Shown here in pieces: positions 6,759 to 14,004 of a stretch of 14,004 nucleotides of DNA (position 1 is the stretch's first letter; each line of letters begins with the position of its first letter). Both the position numbers and the translations under genes were made by a program. The notes beneath the pieces are model-generated. The model saw nothing but the letters and a program-made list of their open reading frames with translations, was not told where the DNA came from and did not search any database. Origin of the DNA: Bacteroidetes bacterium UBA6491 (GTDB lineage Bacteria > Bacteroidota > Bacteroidia > NS11-12g > UBA9320). The stretch lies in contig DJML01000033.1 of assembly GCA_002436505.1 (NCBI GenBank), positions 1 through 14,004 on the forward strand, written 5' to 3'.

Positions 6759-7952
6759 TCACTTCATTCTCCCGAGTTCACATACGGCTAGCCATGCCAT
6801 CAGGCCCGTTCCTACCTCAAGGGCAGACTCATCTATATTGAAGGTCGGCGTATGCAGCATCGAGGTGATCCCCTGTTTCTCGTTTCGTATTCCCAAACGG
6901 TAAAAGCAGGCAGGTACTTCATGAGAATAGAATGCAAAATCTTCCCCAGCAGGCCAGATCTCGAGATCCTCGACGTTTCCTTCCCCAAGATAGGCTATCG
7001 CATCATTCCTGGCATGATTCGCGAGGTCAGGATCATTCTCAAGGTAAGGATAGCCCCTGCGAACCTCAATATCACATGTTCCTCCCAGTGCTTCAGTTAC
7101 TTCTGTTGCTACCTTAACGATTCTTTTGTGTGCCTCGCTTCTCCATTCTTCATTGAACGTGCGGAAGGTACCTTCCATGTAAACCTCTGCAGGAATTACA
7201 TTGGTTGAGCCATTCCCGATGATCTTTCCTATGGACAACACACTTGGCACTGAAGGTTTTGCCATTCGTGATACTACCTGTTGCAAAGAAGTGATGACCT
7301 GTGCAGCTATTGCTATCGGGTCAATGATCTGGTGAGGGTGAGCGCCATGCCCACCTTTTCCTTTAATGGTTATATATATTTCGTCAGCAGATGCCATGTA
7401 AAGACCTGATCTGAAGCCTACCTTTCCGGCATCGATCAAAGGCATCACGTGCTGGCCAATAATTGACCTTACCTTGGGGTTTTTAAGGACCCCTTCTGCG
7501 ATCATTTTTGATGCACCACCGGGTAGTCTTTCTTCCCCGGGTTGAAATATTAATTTAACGGTCCCCTGAAAGTCATCTTTTATGGAGTTCAGAATCTCAG
7601 CGGCTCCGAGAAGGCATGATGTGTGCACGTCATGACCGCAGGCATGCATGACGCCTTCATTTACGGAACGGTAGTCAACCTTGTTCTCTTCATGTATCGG
7701 CAGAGCGTCAAGATCTGCCCGAAGGGCCGTGGTTCCGCATTCAGGATCTTTGCCCTTGATAAGCGCTATCAGTCCTGTGTCAGCACAAGCAGTTATGTCT
7801 TTGATCCCGATCAGCTCAAGTTCTTTTCTTACATAGGCGGAGGTATTGTATTCCTTGAAAGAAAGCTCAGGGTTTGCATGGATGTGCCTTCTCCTTTCAA
7901 GTGTTTTAGAAAATCCACCTTTCGCCAGTTCTTTTATCTTGCTCTTGACCAT
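6759..7952 (-). CDS. M20D family amidohydrolase (N-acyl-amino-acid or hippurate hydrolase type)
   Basis: Two-metal peptidase-family enzyme that probably removes acyl groups from N-acylated amino acids or related amides in the cytosol; the substrate cannot be read from sequence. The 397 residues are full length. Early motifs are RRHIHANPELSFKEY (about 21-35) and ALRADLDALP (76-85). Metal-site motifs are HACGHDVHT (103-111, with C105 and H107), PGEE (138-141) and GQHV (166-169), plus a C-terminal HTPTFNIDE. The dimerisation domain begins around 190 and includes GKGGHGAHPH (198-207). There is no signal peptide. The ATG at 7952 lies only 4 bases after a perfect -7 box, suggesting a leaderless message. 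It is divergent from dnaG, and yraN follows on the same strand. Confidence 0.92.
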   Translation of the reverse strand: MVKSKIKELAKGGFSKTLERRRHIHANPELSFKEYNTSAYVRKELELIGIKDITACADTGLIALIKGKDPECGTTALRADLDALPIHEENKVDYRSVNEGVMHACGHDVHTSCLLGAAEILNSIKDDFQGTVKLIFQPGEERLPGGASKMIAEGVLKNPKVRSIIGQHVMPLIDAGKVGFRSGLYMASADEIYITIKGKGGHGAHPHQIIDPIAIAAQVITSLQQVVSRMAKPSVPSVLSIGKIIGNGSTNVIPAEVYMEGTFRTFNEEWRSEAHKRIVKVATEVTEALGGTCDIEVRRGYPYLENDPDLANHARNDAIAYLGEGNVEDLEIWPAGEDFAFYSHEVPACFYRLGIRNEKQGITSMLHTPTFNIDESALEVGTGLMAWLAVCELGRMK

Positions 7953-7956
7953 ATAG

Positions 7957-7964
7957 CAAATATA
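7957..7964 (-). promoter_or_regulatory. Candidate -7 box of the amidohydrolase gene
   Basis: TATATTTG on the minus strand matches TAnnTTTG exactly and ends 4 bases before the ATG. The nearest TTG upstream is only 11 bases away, so the -33 element is missing or degenerate. Use of this box would place the transcript start at or next to the start codon. Confidence 0.5.
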
Positions 7965-8029
7965 AGAAGCAGTTTCAATCTGTGGATGCAGTATCCCCTT
8001 TGATCGTATAAGATATAGCCAAATTAGAT

Positions 8030-8037
8030 TAATTTTG
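8030..8037 (+). promoter_or_regulatory. Candidate -7 box of dnaG
   Basis: TAATTTTG matches TAnnTTTG exactly and ends 8 bases before the dnaG ATG. The only upstream TTTG (7999-8002) is 27 bases away, longer than usual. The GAGG at 8037-8040 resembles a short SD, but it would lie at or upstream of the transcript start if this box is used. Confidence 0.48.
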
Positions 8038-8045
8038 AGGACCTA

Positions 8046-9995
8046 ATGATCAGGCAAAACACCATAGATCAAATTTTTTCAGCTGCACGAATAGAGGATG
8101 TGGTTGGTGATGTTGTTAAGCTCAGAAAAAGTGGAGCCGGGCTGGTAGGACTTTGTCCGTTCCACAACGAAAAAACACCTTCTTTTTCCGTTTCTCCAAG
8201 CAAAGGGATCTATAAGTGTTTTGGTTGTGGCAAAGCAGGTAATGTGGTAGGTTTTTTAATGGAACACGATGGCCTGACCTACGTGGAATCGCTGAAGAAC
8301 CTGGCTAACAGGTACCACATTGAGGTTGAAGAAGACGATGCAAATCGGGAAGAGCTCGATGAAAAGGCGAAGGAGCGGGAGAGTTTATATGCGGCGCTGG
8401 AGTTTGCGCACCATTATTTTCACGACAACCTTTCAGATGGCATAGGAAAAAAAGTTGGACAATCCTATTTCAATGAGCGGGGGATCCAGCAATCGACGAT
8501 TAACGAATTCGGACTTGGTTTTGCCTTGCCGGAATGGAGAGCATTCGTAGAGCATGCACTTAAGTCAGGGTTTGACCGTGATATTTTACTGCATGCGGGA
8601 TTGATAAAAGAAAAAAGACGAGAGGTCACAGATGGAGTGGATCCTGAGGATAAGAAGGAAGAGATCACGTATTACGATACTTTTCGAGACCGGGTGATGT
8701 TCCCGATACGGAACATGATGGGTAAGGTCGTTGGTTTTGGTGGAAGGATTCTGAACAACGAGGAGCGTGGTCCGAAATACATCAATAGTCCTGAAACGGC
8801 TGTCTACATTAAGTCTCAGATACTATTCGGGCTTTCATTTACCAAAAGGCACATCCGGGATGCAGACAAGGCCTATCTTGTTGAGGGATATCTTGATGTC
8901 CTTATGCTATATCAATCCGGGATTAAGAATGTTGTAGCATCTTCAGGCACATCGCTTACTGAAGGACAGATACGACAGGTGAAAAGATTTACAGAGAATG
9001 TCACTGTACTTTTTGACGGGGACGCCGCAGGTGCAAAAGCTTCGCTGCGAGGCGTCGATATGCTCCTTGAAAATGGCCTTAATGTTAAAGTTGTTGTATT
9101 CCCTGAAGGGGAAGATCCTGATTCATATTGCCGCAAACTTGGTGGTGATGGCCTTGAGAAATTCATAGAGGAGAATGAAAAAGATTTCATGCTTTTCAAA
9201 GCGGATTTTCTTCAGGTTACAGAGGGGAGTGATCCCATAAAAAAAGCAGAATCCATAAGATCTATCCTTGAGAGTATTGGAAAAATACCAGATCCTTTGA
9301 AGCGGGCATTTTATGTAAAAGAATGTGCACGGATACTTCAAACCAATGAACAATTACTTCACCGTGAATTGGCAAGGATCAGGAGGCAGGGGCAGCACAG
9401 GAACGTGCAGAAGATCGATCGCAATCTGATGGAGGTTGGTGTTGAGGACGATCCCATCAGTGAAAAGGATAAGGAGGTAACGGATGAAAAGAGAGAGTTC
9501 AGTCTTATAAGGTCCCTGGTGCTCTATGCAAACAATGCTTATGATGAAGATGCAACAGTTGCAGAGGTTGTTTTTGAAGAGCTTTCAAGGGACGGCTATA
9601 AATTTGAGAATGAACTGTATCAGAAACTGATAGAAGAATCTGAAAAGGAATGGGAGGAACGTGGTACTCTGGATGATGAATGGTTTACAAGGCATCTGGA
9701 ATTCGGCAATATGGCAGCAGGTATACTTGCGGATAAGTATGTGCTTAGTCCGGCCTGGCGTGAGAAATTCGAGATCTTCGTCAAGGATGAGAATGAGAAT
9801 TACATGGATGAGGTGCGGTCCAATCTGATGTATCTGAAATTAATGCAGATTGACAAAAGTTTAGGTGAGAACCAGGTAGCACTGAAAAACGCCAAAGACG
9901 ATGAGGAAATTGATAATTATATGATGTTTCACCAGAAATTGCTGGCAGTTCGGCATGAGATCGCAAAAAGAATAGGCAGCTCGGCAGTTAAATAA
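8046..9995 (+). CDS. dnaG: DNA primase DnaG
   Basis: Makes the RNA primers for lagging-strand synthesis, working with the replicative helicase. The 649 residues are full length. The N-terminal CHC2 zinc ribbon has ligands C37, H40, C58 and C61 (CPFH and CFGC). The catalytic core includes RDRVMFPIRN and VVGFGGRIL (about 216-235) and the TOPRIM fold, with E280 in VEGYLD and D324, D326 in FDGDAAG (323-329). The C-terminal part from about residue 430 is acidic and divergent and should contact the helicase. The start ATG at 8046 is supported by alignment of the zinc ribbon and by the adjacent -7 box. A perfect SD followed by an out-of-frame ATG (9471-9486) lies inside the gene. The next gene begins 38 bases after the stop, with its own promoter. 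Confidence 0.97.
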   Translation: MIRQNTIDQIFSAARIEDVVGDVVKLRKSGAGLVGLCPFHNEKTPSFSVSPSKGIYKCFGCGKAGNVVGFLMEHDGLTYVESLKNLANRYHIEVEEDDANREELDEKAKERESLYAALEFAHHYFHDNLSDGIGKKVGQSYFNERGIQQSTINEFGLGFALPEWRAFVEHALKSGFDRDILLHAGLIKEKRREVTDGVDPEDKKEEITYYDTFRDRVMFPIRNMMGKVVGFGGRILNNEERGPKYINSPETAVYIKSQILFGLSFTKRHIRDADKAYLVEGYLDVLMLYQSGIKNVVASSGTSLTEGQIRQVKRFTENVTVLFDGDAAGAKASLRGVDMLLENGLNVKVVVFPEGEDPDSYCRKLGGDGLEKFIEENEKDFMLFKADFLQVTEGSDPIKKAESIRSILESIGKIPDPLKRAFYVKECARILQTNEQLLHRELARIRRQGQHRNVQKIDRNLMEVGVEDDPISEKDKEVTDEKREFSLIRSLVLYANNAYDEDATVAEVVFEELSRDGYKFENELYQKLIEESEKEWEERGTLDDEWFTRHLEFGNMAAGILADKYVLSPAWREKFEIFVKDENENYMDEVRSNLMYLKLMQIDKSLGENQVALKNAKDDEEIDNYMMFHQKLLAVRHEIAKRIGSSAVK

Positions 9996-9998
9996 ATG

Positions 9999-10027
9999 TT
10001 GGAGATTGCTTCAATTATATATTTTTG
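9999..10027 (+). promoter_or_regulatory. Promoter of the acyltransferase gene
   Basis: TTG (9999-10001), an 18-base spacer and TATTTTTG (10020-10027) fit the Bacteroidetes promoter well. The start point would fall about 5-7 bases after the box, at or next to the ATG at 10034. This argues against the upstream TTG codon at 10025 as the start, because that codon lies inside the -7 box. Confidence 0.65.
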
Positions 10028-10033
10028 CGACAA

Positions 10034-11335
10034 ATGTTTTACTGGTTTTTAAAATTAACGCTTCCGCTTTTTCTAAGGGTGTTCTACAGAAGGATCCATC
10101 TGAGTGGGATAGAAAATATACCGAAAGACAAGCCCGTTTTCATAGCTGCAAATCACTCCAATTCATTTCTTGATGGTGTTATGGTCCTGCTTCTGCTGAG
10201 GAAAAAGGTTTTTGCTCTGGCACGTGGGGATGTTTTTAGGGCTAAATGGGCTGACTTTGTGCTCAGGCAAATGAATTTACTGCCAATTTATCGTCAGACC
10301 GATGGGGATCTGAAAGAAAACATCAGGAGAAACAATGAGTTGGCCGATGTTATTTTCGGTATTTTCAAGAAAGGCGGTGTAGTACTTATTTTCTCTGAGT
10401 CCATTGCCAGATGTGAAAAAAGGTTACGGCCTTTAAAAAAAGGTACGGCCAGGATGGCCTTCGATATGGAACAGCGTACGGACTTCAATCTTGGGATGCA
10501 CATTGTTCCGGCAGGGATCAACTATACTTATTTTAAAGGATATCGCAAGGAACTAATGATCAATTTTGGTCCGGCCATTTCGGTTTCAGACTGGAAGGAA
10601 AGATATGAAAGATCCGATGCGGTGGCAGTTGCAGAACTTACGGATGAAATATCAAAACGCGTATCGGAACAGGTCGTTCAGATAAAAGACCCTGATCATG
10701 ATCATTTGGTGGACACGGCCCTTAATATTCAAAGAGAACTTCAGGCCTTTCCTTTTCTGAATTTCTTTAACAGATCAAGCAGAAGGCTGGTTTCTGAGAT
10801 ATCTCTTGCCGAAAGACTTAACGAAAAGTTGATCGATGAAGAGGATTCGATGAAGAAGGACCTTGTAGAATATGTATCGCTTATGAAGCAATATTCCATT
10901 GATGAAAGAAGTTTCAATGCCAGGAATATTTCATCTTTTAACTTTATCTGGGCAGTATTGCTTACAATACCCGCTCTGATCGGCTATGTATTCTTTGGCT
11001 GGATCTATGTTTTTAGCTGGAATAAATCACTGGCCATCGTAAAAAGGGATGAATTTTTTGATTCTGTGCTGTTTGGTATATCATTCATACTTTCATTTGT
11101 TGAAATACTTGTCATAAGTATAGTGCTGATCATCTTATTTGGCTGGTATGGGGTTGTAGCATGGGTAATGCTGATCCTATGCGGTTTTTCTTTCCTTGCA
11201 TGGAAAGGAATAATCCGAAACTTCCTGTTAAAAAGAAAGTGGAAAAAGTTCGAACGTTCATCCGAATCCAAAGCACGCTCCTTCCTTGAACTGAGAGCCA
11301 ATATCATCAGCAGACTGGAAATGAAGACGATTTAG
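10034..11335 (+). CDS. PlsC-like lysophospholipid/glycerol-phosphate acyltransferase with C-terminal membrane domain
   Basis: Predicted membrane enzyme that transfers an acyl chain to a glycerophosphate-type acceptor in phospholipid synthesis; the exact substrate is unknown. The 433 residues are longer than simple PlsC proteins (about 240). The acyltransferase domain (about 20-215) has motif I NHSNSFLD (H41, D47), an HX5D spacing instead of the usual HX4D. Motif III reads FSES (E122) where FPEG is usual, followed by RLRPLKKGTARMAF (130-143). Motif IV reads IVPAGINYTY (157-166). The C-terminal half has hydrophobic segments at about 304-327, 346-370 and 372-390 and ends in a basic tail. I start at ATG 10034. 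A TTG at 10025 would add MRQ but falls in the promoter. There is no SD. I recall similar HX5D proteins in other Bacteroidetes, so the variant may define a subfamily. Confidence 0.87.
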   Translation: MFYWFLKLTLPLFLRVFYRRIHLSGIENIPKDKPVFIAANHSNSFLDGVMVLLLLRKKVFALARGDVFRAKWADFVLRQMNLLPIYRQTDGDLKENIRRNNELADVIFGIFKKGGVVLIFSESIARCEKRLRPLKKGTARMAFDMEQRTDFNLGMHIVPAGINYTYFKGYRKELMINFGPAISVSDWKERYERSDAVAVAELTDEISKRVSEQVVQIKDPDHDHLVDTALNIQRELQAFPFLNFFNRSSRRLVSEISLAERLNEKLIDEEDSMKKDLVEYVSLMKQYSIDERSFNARNISSFNFIWAVLLTIPALIGYVFFGWIYVFSWNKSLAIVKRDEFFDSVLFGISFILSFVEILVISIVLIILFGWYGVVAWVMLILCGFSFLAWKGIIRNFLLKRKWKKFERSSESKARSFLELRANIISRLEMKTI

Positions 11336-11428
11336 ATCAGTTCATCTTCCAAGGGTATGGTACGTTCAGATTCAGTTACTTGCGTCACCCCGCACGTTTA
11401 ATAGCTAATTCGCAACCCAAGAAAAACT

Positions 11429-11436
11429 TATCTTTG
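11429..11436 (+). promoter_or_regulatory. Candidate -7 box of mtaB
   Basis: TATCTTTG, identical to the rpsF -7 box, ends 10 bases before the GTG start at 11447. No good TTG lies 17-22 bases upstream (TTCG at 11409-11412 is the nearest). It sits in the 111-base gap after the acyltransferase gene and predicts a leader of about 4-6 bases. Confidence 0.52.
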
Positions 11437-11446
11437 CGCTTTCAAA

Positions 11447-12790
11447 GTGAAAACGGTATCATTTTATACGTTAGGCTGTAAGCTCAATTTCTCCGAAACA
11501 TCAACAATTTCGAGACAGATGACGGATCATGGTCTGCGGAAAGTTGACTTTGATAAAGGCGCGGATATCTATGTGATCAATACTTGTTCTGTAACGGAAA
11601 ATGCAGATAAAAAGTGCAGAAAGATCGTTCGGGAAGCCAAACGCTACAATGCACATGCCTCGGTGGTCGTTGTCGGGTGCTACGCCCAGCTTAAACCGAA
11701 GGAAATTTCGGAAATTCCCGGAGTATCTATGGTTCTGGGAGCGAATGAGAAATTCAACCTGGTACAACATCTTTCAGAAATTGAAACGAAGCCGCTGGAA
11801 GACACCAGGGCAGTCGTTTATAATGAAAATATCAAGGAGACCAACATTTTTATCCCAGGGTTTTCTGTCGGTGACCGCACACGTTCCTTTTTAAAAGTGC
11901 AGGACGGATGTGATTATTTCTGCAGCTTTTGTACGATACCGCTGGCACGCGGAAAGAGCAGGAGCAATACTATTGCAGAGACCATTGCTGTGGCGCGTGA
12001 GGTCGCAGAGACAGAAGTGAAAGAAGTGGTGCTCACAGGCGTGAACATAGGAGACTTTGGCTCCGGCACAGATGAAGACTTTTTCGGACTGGTGAAAGAA
12101 CTGGATAAGATCGATGGGATCGAAAGGTTCAGGATATCTTCAATAGAACCTAACCTCATCACAAACGAGATCATAGATTTTGTAGCAGGATCAAAAAAGT
12201 TTGTACCACATTTTCATATTCCTTTACAGAGCGGCGATAATGAACTTTTAAAGAAGATGAGGCGCAAATATCTTCGTGAATTATACGTGGACAGGGTTGC
12301 GCACATAAAAAGAATTATGCCTCATTGTGCGATTGGAGTAGACGTGATTGTAGGTTTTCCTGGCGAGACAGATGAGAAGTTCATGGAAACATACAGATTC
12401 ATCCAGGAATTGGATGTGTCCTATTTGCATGTATTCCCTTACTCAGAGAGAGCCAATACAACTGCACGCAAAATGAGCGGCGTCGTTCCGCAGGAGGTCC
12501 GTCTGGAACGTTCAAAGATGTTAAGGTCCCTATCAGCAAAAAAACGCCGTCACTTTTATGAACAACATATTGGCGAGGTCAGGCAGGTGCTTTTCGAAGC
12601 AGAACCAGATAATGGAATGATGCATGGTTTTACGGAAAATTACATCAAGGTAGAAATGCCTTTTGATCCTTTAACAGTAAATGAGATCGTTCCTGTGAAA
12701 CTGGAACATATCGGTGTTTCAGGAAATATGATCGTGGACACCGTTGTGTCAGAAATAAAAACAGTCTCAACCCAATTACCAACATATTAA
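11447..12790 (+). CDS. mtaB: tRNA N6-threonylcarbamoyladenosine (t6A37) methylthiotransferase MtaB
   Basis: Radical-SAM enzyme that converts t6A to ms2t6A at position 37 of tRNAs reading ANN codons, using two 4Fe-4S clusters. The 447 residues match the family. The N-terminal methylthiotransferase domain has cluster cysteines C11 (TLGCKLN), C47 (NTCSVT) and C78 (VGCYAQ). The radical-SAM motif CDYFCSFC gives C155, C159 and C162. A TRAM domain occupies about 370-440. The GCKLN start of the first motif is typical of MtaB rather than MiaB or RimO. The start is GTG at 11447, placed by homology at the N-terminus and by the -7 box just upstream; no in-frame ATG comes early enough to keep C11. The lgt start follows the stop with no gap. 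Confidence 0.93.
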   Translation: MKTVSFYTLGCKLNFSETSTISRQMTDHGLRKVDFDKGADIYVINTCSVTENADKKCRKIVREAKRYNAHASVVVVGCYAQLKPKEISEIPGVSMVLGANEKFNLVQHLSEIETKPLEDTRAVVYNENIKETNIFIPGFSVGDRTRSFLKVQDGCDYFCSFCTIPLARGKSRSNTIAETIAVAREVAETEVKEVVLTGVNIGDFGSGTDEDFFGLVKELDKIDGIERFRISSIEPNLITNEIIDFVAGSKKFVPHFHIPLQSGDNELLKKMRRKYLRELYVDRVAHIKRIMPHCAIGVDVIVGFPGETDEKFMETYRFIQELDVSYLHVFPYSERANTTARKMSGVVPQEVRLERSKMLRSLSAKKRRHFYEQHIGEVRQVLFEAEPDNGMMHGFTENYIKVEMPFDPLTVNEIVPVKLEHIGVSGNMIVDTVVSEIKTVSTQLPTY

Positions 12791-14004
12791 ATGTACCCAA
12801 ACTTTTATTATCTATTTAAGGATCTGTTTGGTGTAGAAGTTAACTGGCTGATCTACATCAACTCGTTCGGATTTTTCGTTGCACTGTCTTTTCTGGCAGC
12901 AAACTACCTGATGACCAGGGAACTGAAGCGAAAGGAAGAAGCGGGCGAACTAAATTCAAGGAAAACTACAGTTGTTAAGGGGAAGATGCCAACTGTCGCT
13001 GATTATTTTTCCAACGGATTGCTGGGATTCCTTATAGGGTGGAAATTGATCTATCTGCTACAGAATGCGGATGTGATACAAAGTGAAGGAAAGTCTCCTC
13101 AGGATTTTATTTTCACGATGGACGGTTCATTGCTTTGGGGGCTGCTGATAGCTGGGGTTATGATCGCCTGGAGATACTTTGAGGCCCAAAAACTAAAGAA
13201 ACAATACCCGAAGCCCCTTGCTGAAGAGGTGGACTTTCATCCATACCAGGCCATGGGAACGATTACAATTGTGGCTGCCGTAGCCGGTTTGCTCGGTGCG
13301 AAAATATTTGATCACATGGAGCATTGGGACGAGTTTATTGAAAACCCATTGGGTGCTTTTCTGAATCCGTTCAGTGGCCTTACCTTCTATGGCGGATTGA
13401 TCTGCGGCGGTGCCGCTGTGCTAATAGTAGCAAAACGATATGGCATTAACTGGCGTAAAATGCTTGATGTAGGTGCCCCCGCAATGATGTTTGCGTATGC
13501 CAGTGGCAGGATAGGATGCCATGTGAGTGGCGACGGCGACTGGGGAATAGTGAATACAATTGACAAACCGGGCTGGCTCTCGTGGTTGCCTGATTGGCTG
13601 TGGTCCTATGATTACCCGAACAATGTTGCTCAGGTATGTAACCCGTACACCGGCGAAGAAAGGTTGTTGCATTCATGCAACTGGGAAGAATCCGGACGAT
13701 TGATAGCTGGTGTGTTCCCTACGCCAATGTATGAGGTTATTGCTTGCCTGTTTTTGTTCCTGATCATCTGGGCATTTAGAAAAAAGCTTCAGGTACCGGG
13801 CATGTTGTTCAGCTTATATCTATTTCTGGCCGGGCTGGAAAGATTCTTTGTGGAAAAGATCAGGGTCAATGCCGTTTATTCCATAGGAGGCATGGAGATT
13901 ACACAGGCAGAGATCATATCTGTGGTTATGATGGCCGTAGGAGCCGGAGCGTTCATCTACCTGTATTTCAAAGGGAGAAAGGAATCATTGAATCATAAAA
14001 TCAT
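12791..14004 (+). CDS. lgt: Long Lgt-type prolipoprotein diacylglyceryl transferase, 3' end outside the window
   Basis: Inner-membrane enzyme expected to transfer diacylglycerol from phosphatidylglycerol to the lipobox cysteine of prolipoproteins. The frame is open from the ATG to the window edge: 404 residues, probably nearly complete. Lgt hallmarks are SGLTFYGGLICGG (195-207), GRIGCHVSGDGDWGI (239-253), FPTPMYE (309-315) and LERFFVEKIRVN (349-360, R358), among about seven hydrophobic segments. It is much longer than the roughly 290-residue E. coli enzyme because of a charged cytoplasmic stretch (about 43-70), an extra pair of segments around 75-130, and a loop at 254-305. Positions reported as important in E. 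coli differ: His103 aligns with Y200, Asn146 with C243, and Tyr26 with F26 or so; R240 and R358 are kept. The ATG abuts the mtaB TAA, so translation is probably coupled. There is no SD or separate promoter. Confidence 0.88.
   Translation, partial: MYPNFYYLFKDLFGVEVNWLIYINSFGFFVALSFLAANYLMTRELKRKEEAGELNSRKTTVVKGKMPTVADYFSNGLLGFLIGWKLIYLLQNADVIQSEGKSPQDFIFTMDGSLLWGLLIAGVMIAWRYFEAQKLKKQYPKPLAEEVDFHPYQAMGTITIVAAVAGLLGAKIFDHMEHWDEFIENPLGAFLNPFSGLTFYGGLICGGAAVLIVAKRYGINWRKMLDVGAPAMMFAYASGRIGCHVSGDGDWGIVNTIDKPGWLSWLPDWLWSYDYPNNVAQVCNPYTGEERLLHSCNWEESGRLIAGVFPTPMYEVIACLFLFLIIWAFRKKLQVPGMLFSLYLFLAGLERFFVEKIRVNAVYSIGGMEITQAEIISVVMMAVGAGAFIYLYFKGRKESLNHKI

Noticed and set aside
7981..7989. TGTGGATGC as a reverse DnaA box
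   Set aside because: Only seven of nine bases match, there are no neighbouring boxes, and it lies in the amidohydrolase-dnaG gap.
8037..8040. GAGG as an SD for dnaG
   Set aside because: Only four bases, and it overlaps the end of the -7 box, so it would probably not be in the transcript.
13421..13676. Two overlapping minus-strand frames inside lgt
   Set aside because: They lie opposite the conserved Lgt signature and contain low-complexity, motif-free translations; shadows of lgt.
1..14004. CRISPR array, transposon ends, prophage or defence genes
   Set aside because: No repeated spacer-like units, transposase-like proteins, integrases or terminal inverted repeats were seen; nearly every base is in an ordinary housekeeping gene.

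Overview
The window looks like a chromosomal housekeeping segment from a member of the Bacteroidota. Four things point there. SecD and SecF are fused into one protein. Promoter-like -7 boxes fit the Bacteroidetes consensus TAnnTTTG rather than TATAAT. Nearly all start codons lack a Shine-Dalgarno (SD) sequence. Several proteins (a long Lgt, an HX5D acyltransferase, a 180-residue membrane-anchored protein) have a Bacteroidetes look. I see no mobile element, CRISPR array, tRNA, rRNA, prophage or defence island. I could not compare against any database, so the lineage below phylum is not assigned.

Layout. Bases 2-2119 (+) carry the 3' part of secDF, followed by a strong terminator. dnaA (2293-3732, -) converges on it and ends at a bidirectional terminator. 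An AT-rich 338-base gap (3733-4070) upstream of dnaA holds one inverted repeat but no convincing DnaA-box cluster. A membrane-anchored protein of unknown function (4071-4613, -) is divergent from an A-type iron-sulfur carrier gene (4711-5064, +). The minus-strand run M20D amidohydrolase, yraN, rpsF, rpsR, rplI occupies 7952 down to 5180. The ribosomal trio has its own promoter in front of rpsF and a strand-specific terminator after rplI. Divergent from the amidohydrolase, a plus-strand run continues to the window end: dnaG, a PlsC-like acyltransferase, mtaB, and an unfinished lgt.

How the genes relate. SecDF (export) and Lgt (lipoprotein modification) act on secreted proteins at the inner membrane, and the acyltransferase probably feeds membrane phospholipid synthesis. 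DnaA and DnaG serve replication initiation and priming. bS6, bS18, bL9 and the tRNA-modifying MtaB serve translation.

The most interesting signal is translational. Only rpsR (bS18) and rplI (bL9) have strong SD sequences. The rpsR one is a full eight-base match to the anti-SD, embedded in the last codons of rpsF. In Bacteroidetes ribosomes the anti-SD is known to be covered by bS21, bS18 and bS6. A strong SD in front of the bS18 gene therefore fits the proposed autoregulatory circuit in which shortage of bS18 frees the anti-SD. Perfect SD-plus-ATG combinations inside dnaG and the iron-sulfur carrier gene also fit ribosomes that normally ignore SDs. A second recurring pattern is a -7 box placed 4 to 17 bases before the start codon of five genes, which predicts leaderless or nearly leaderless mRNAs.
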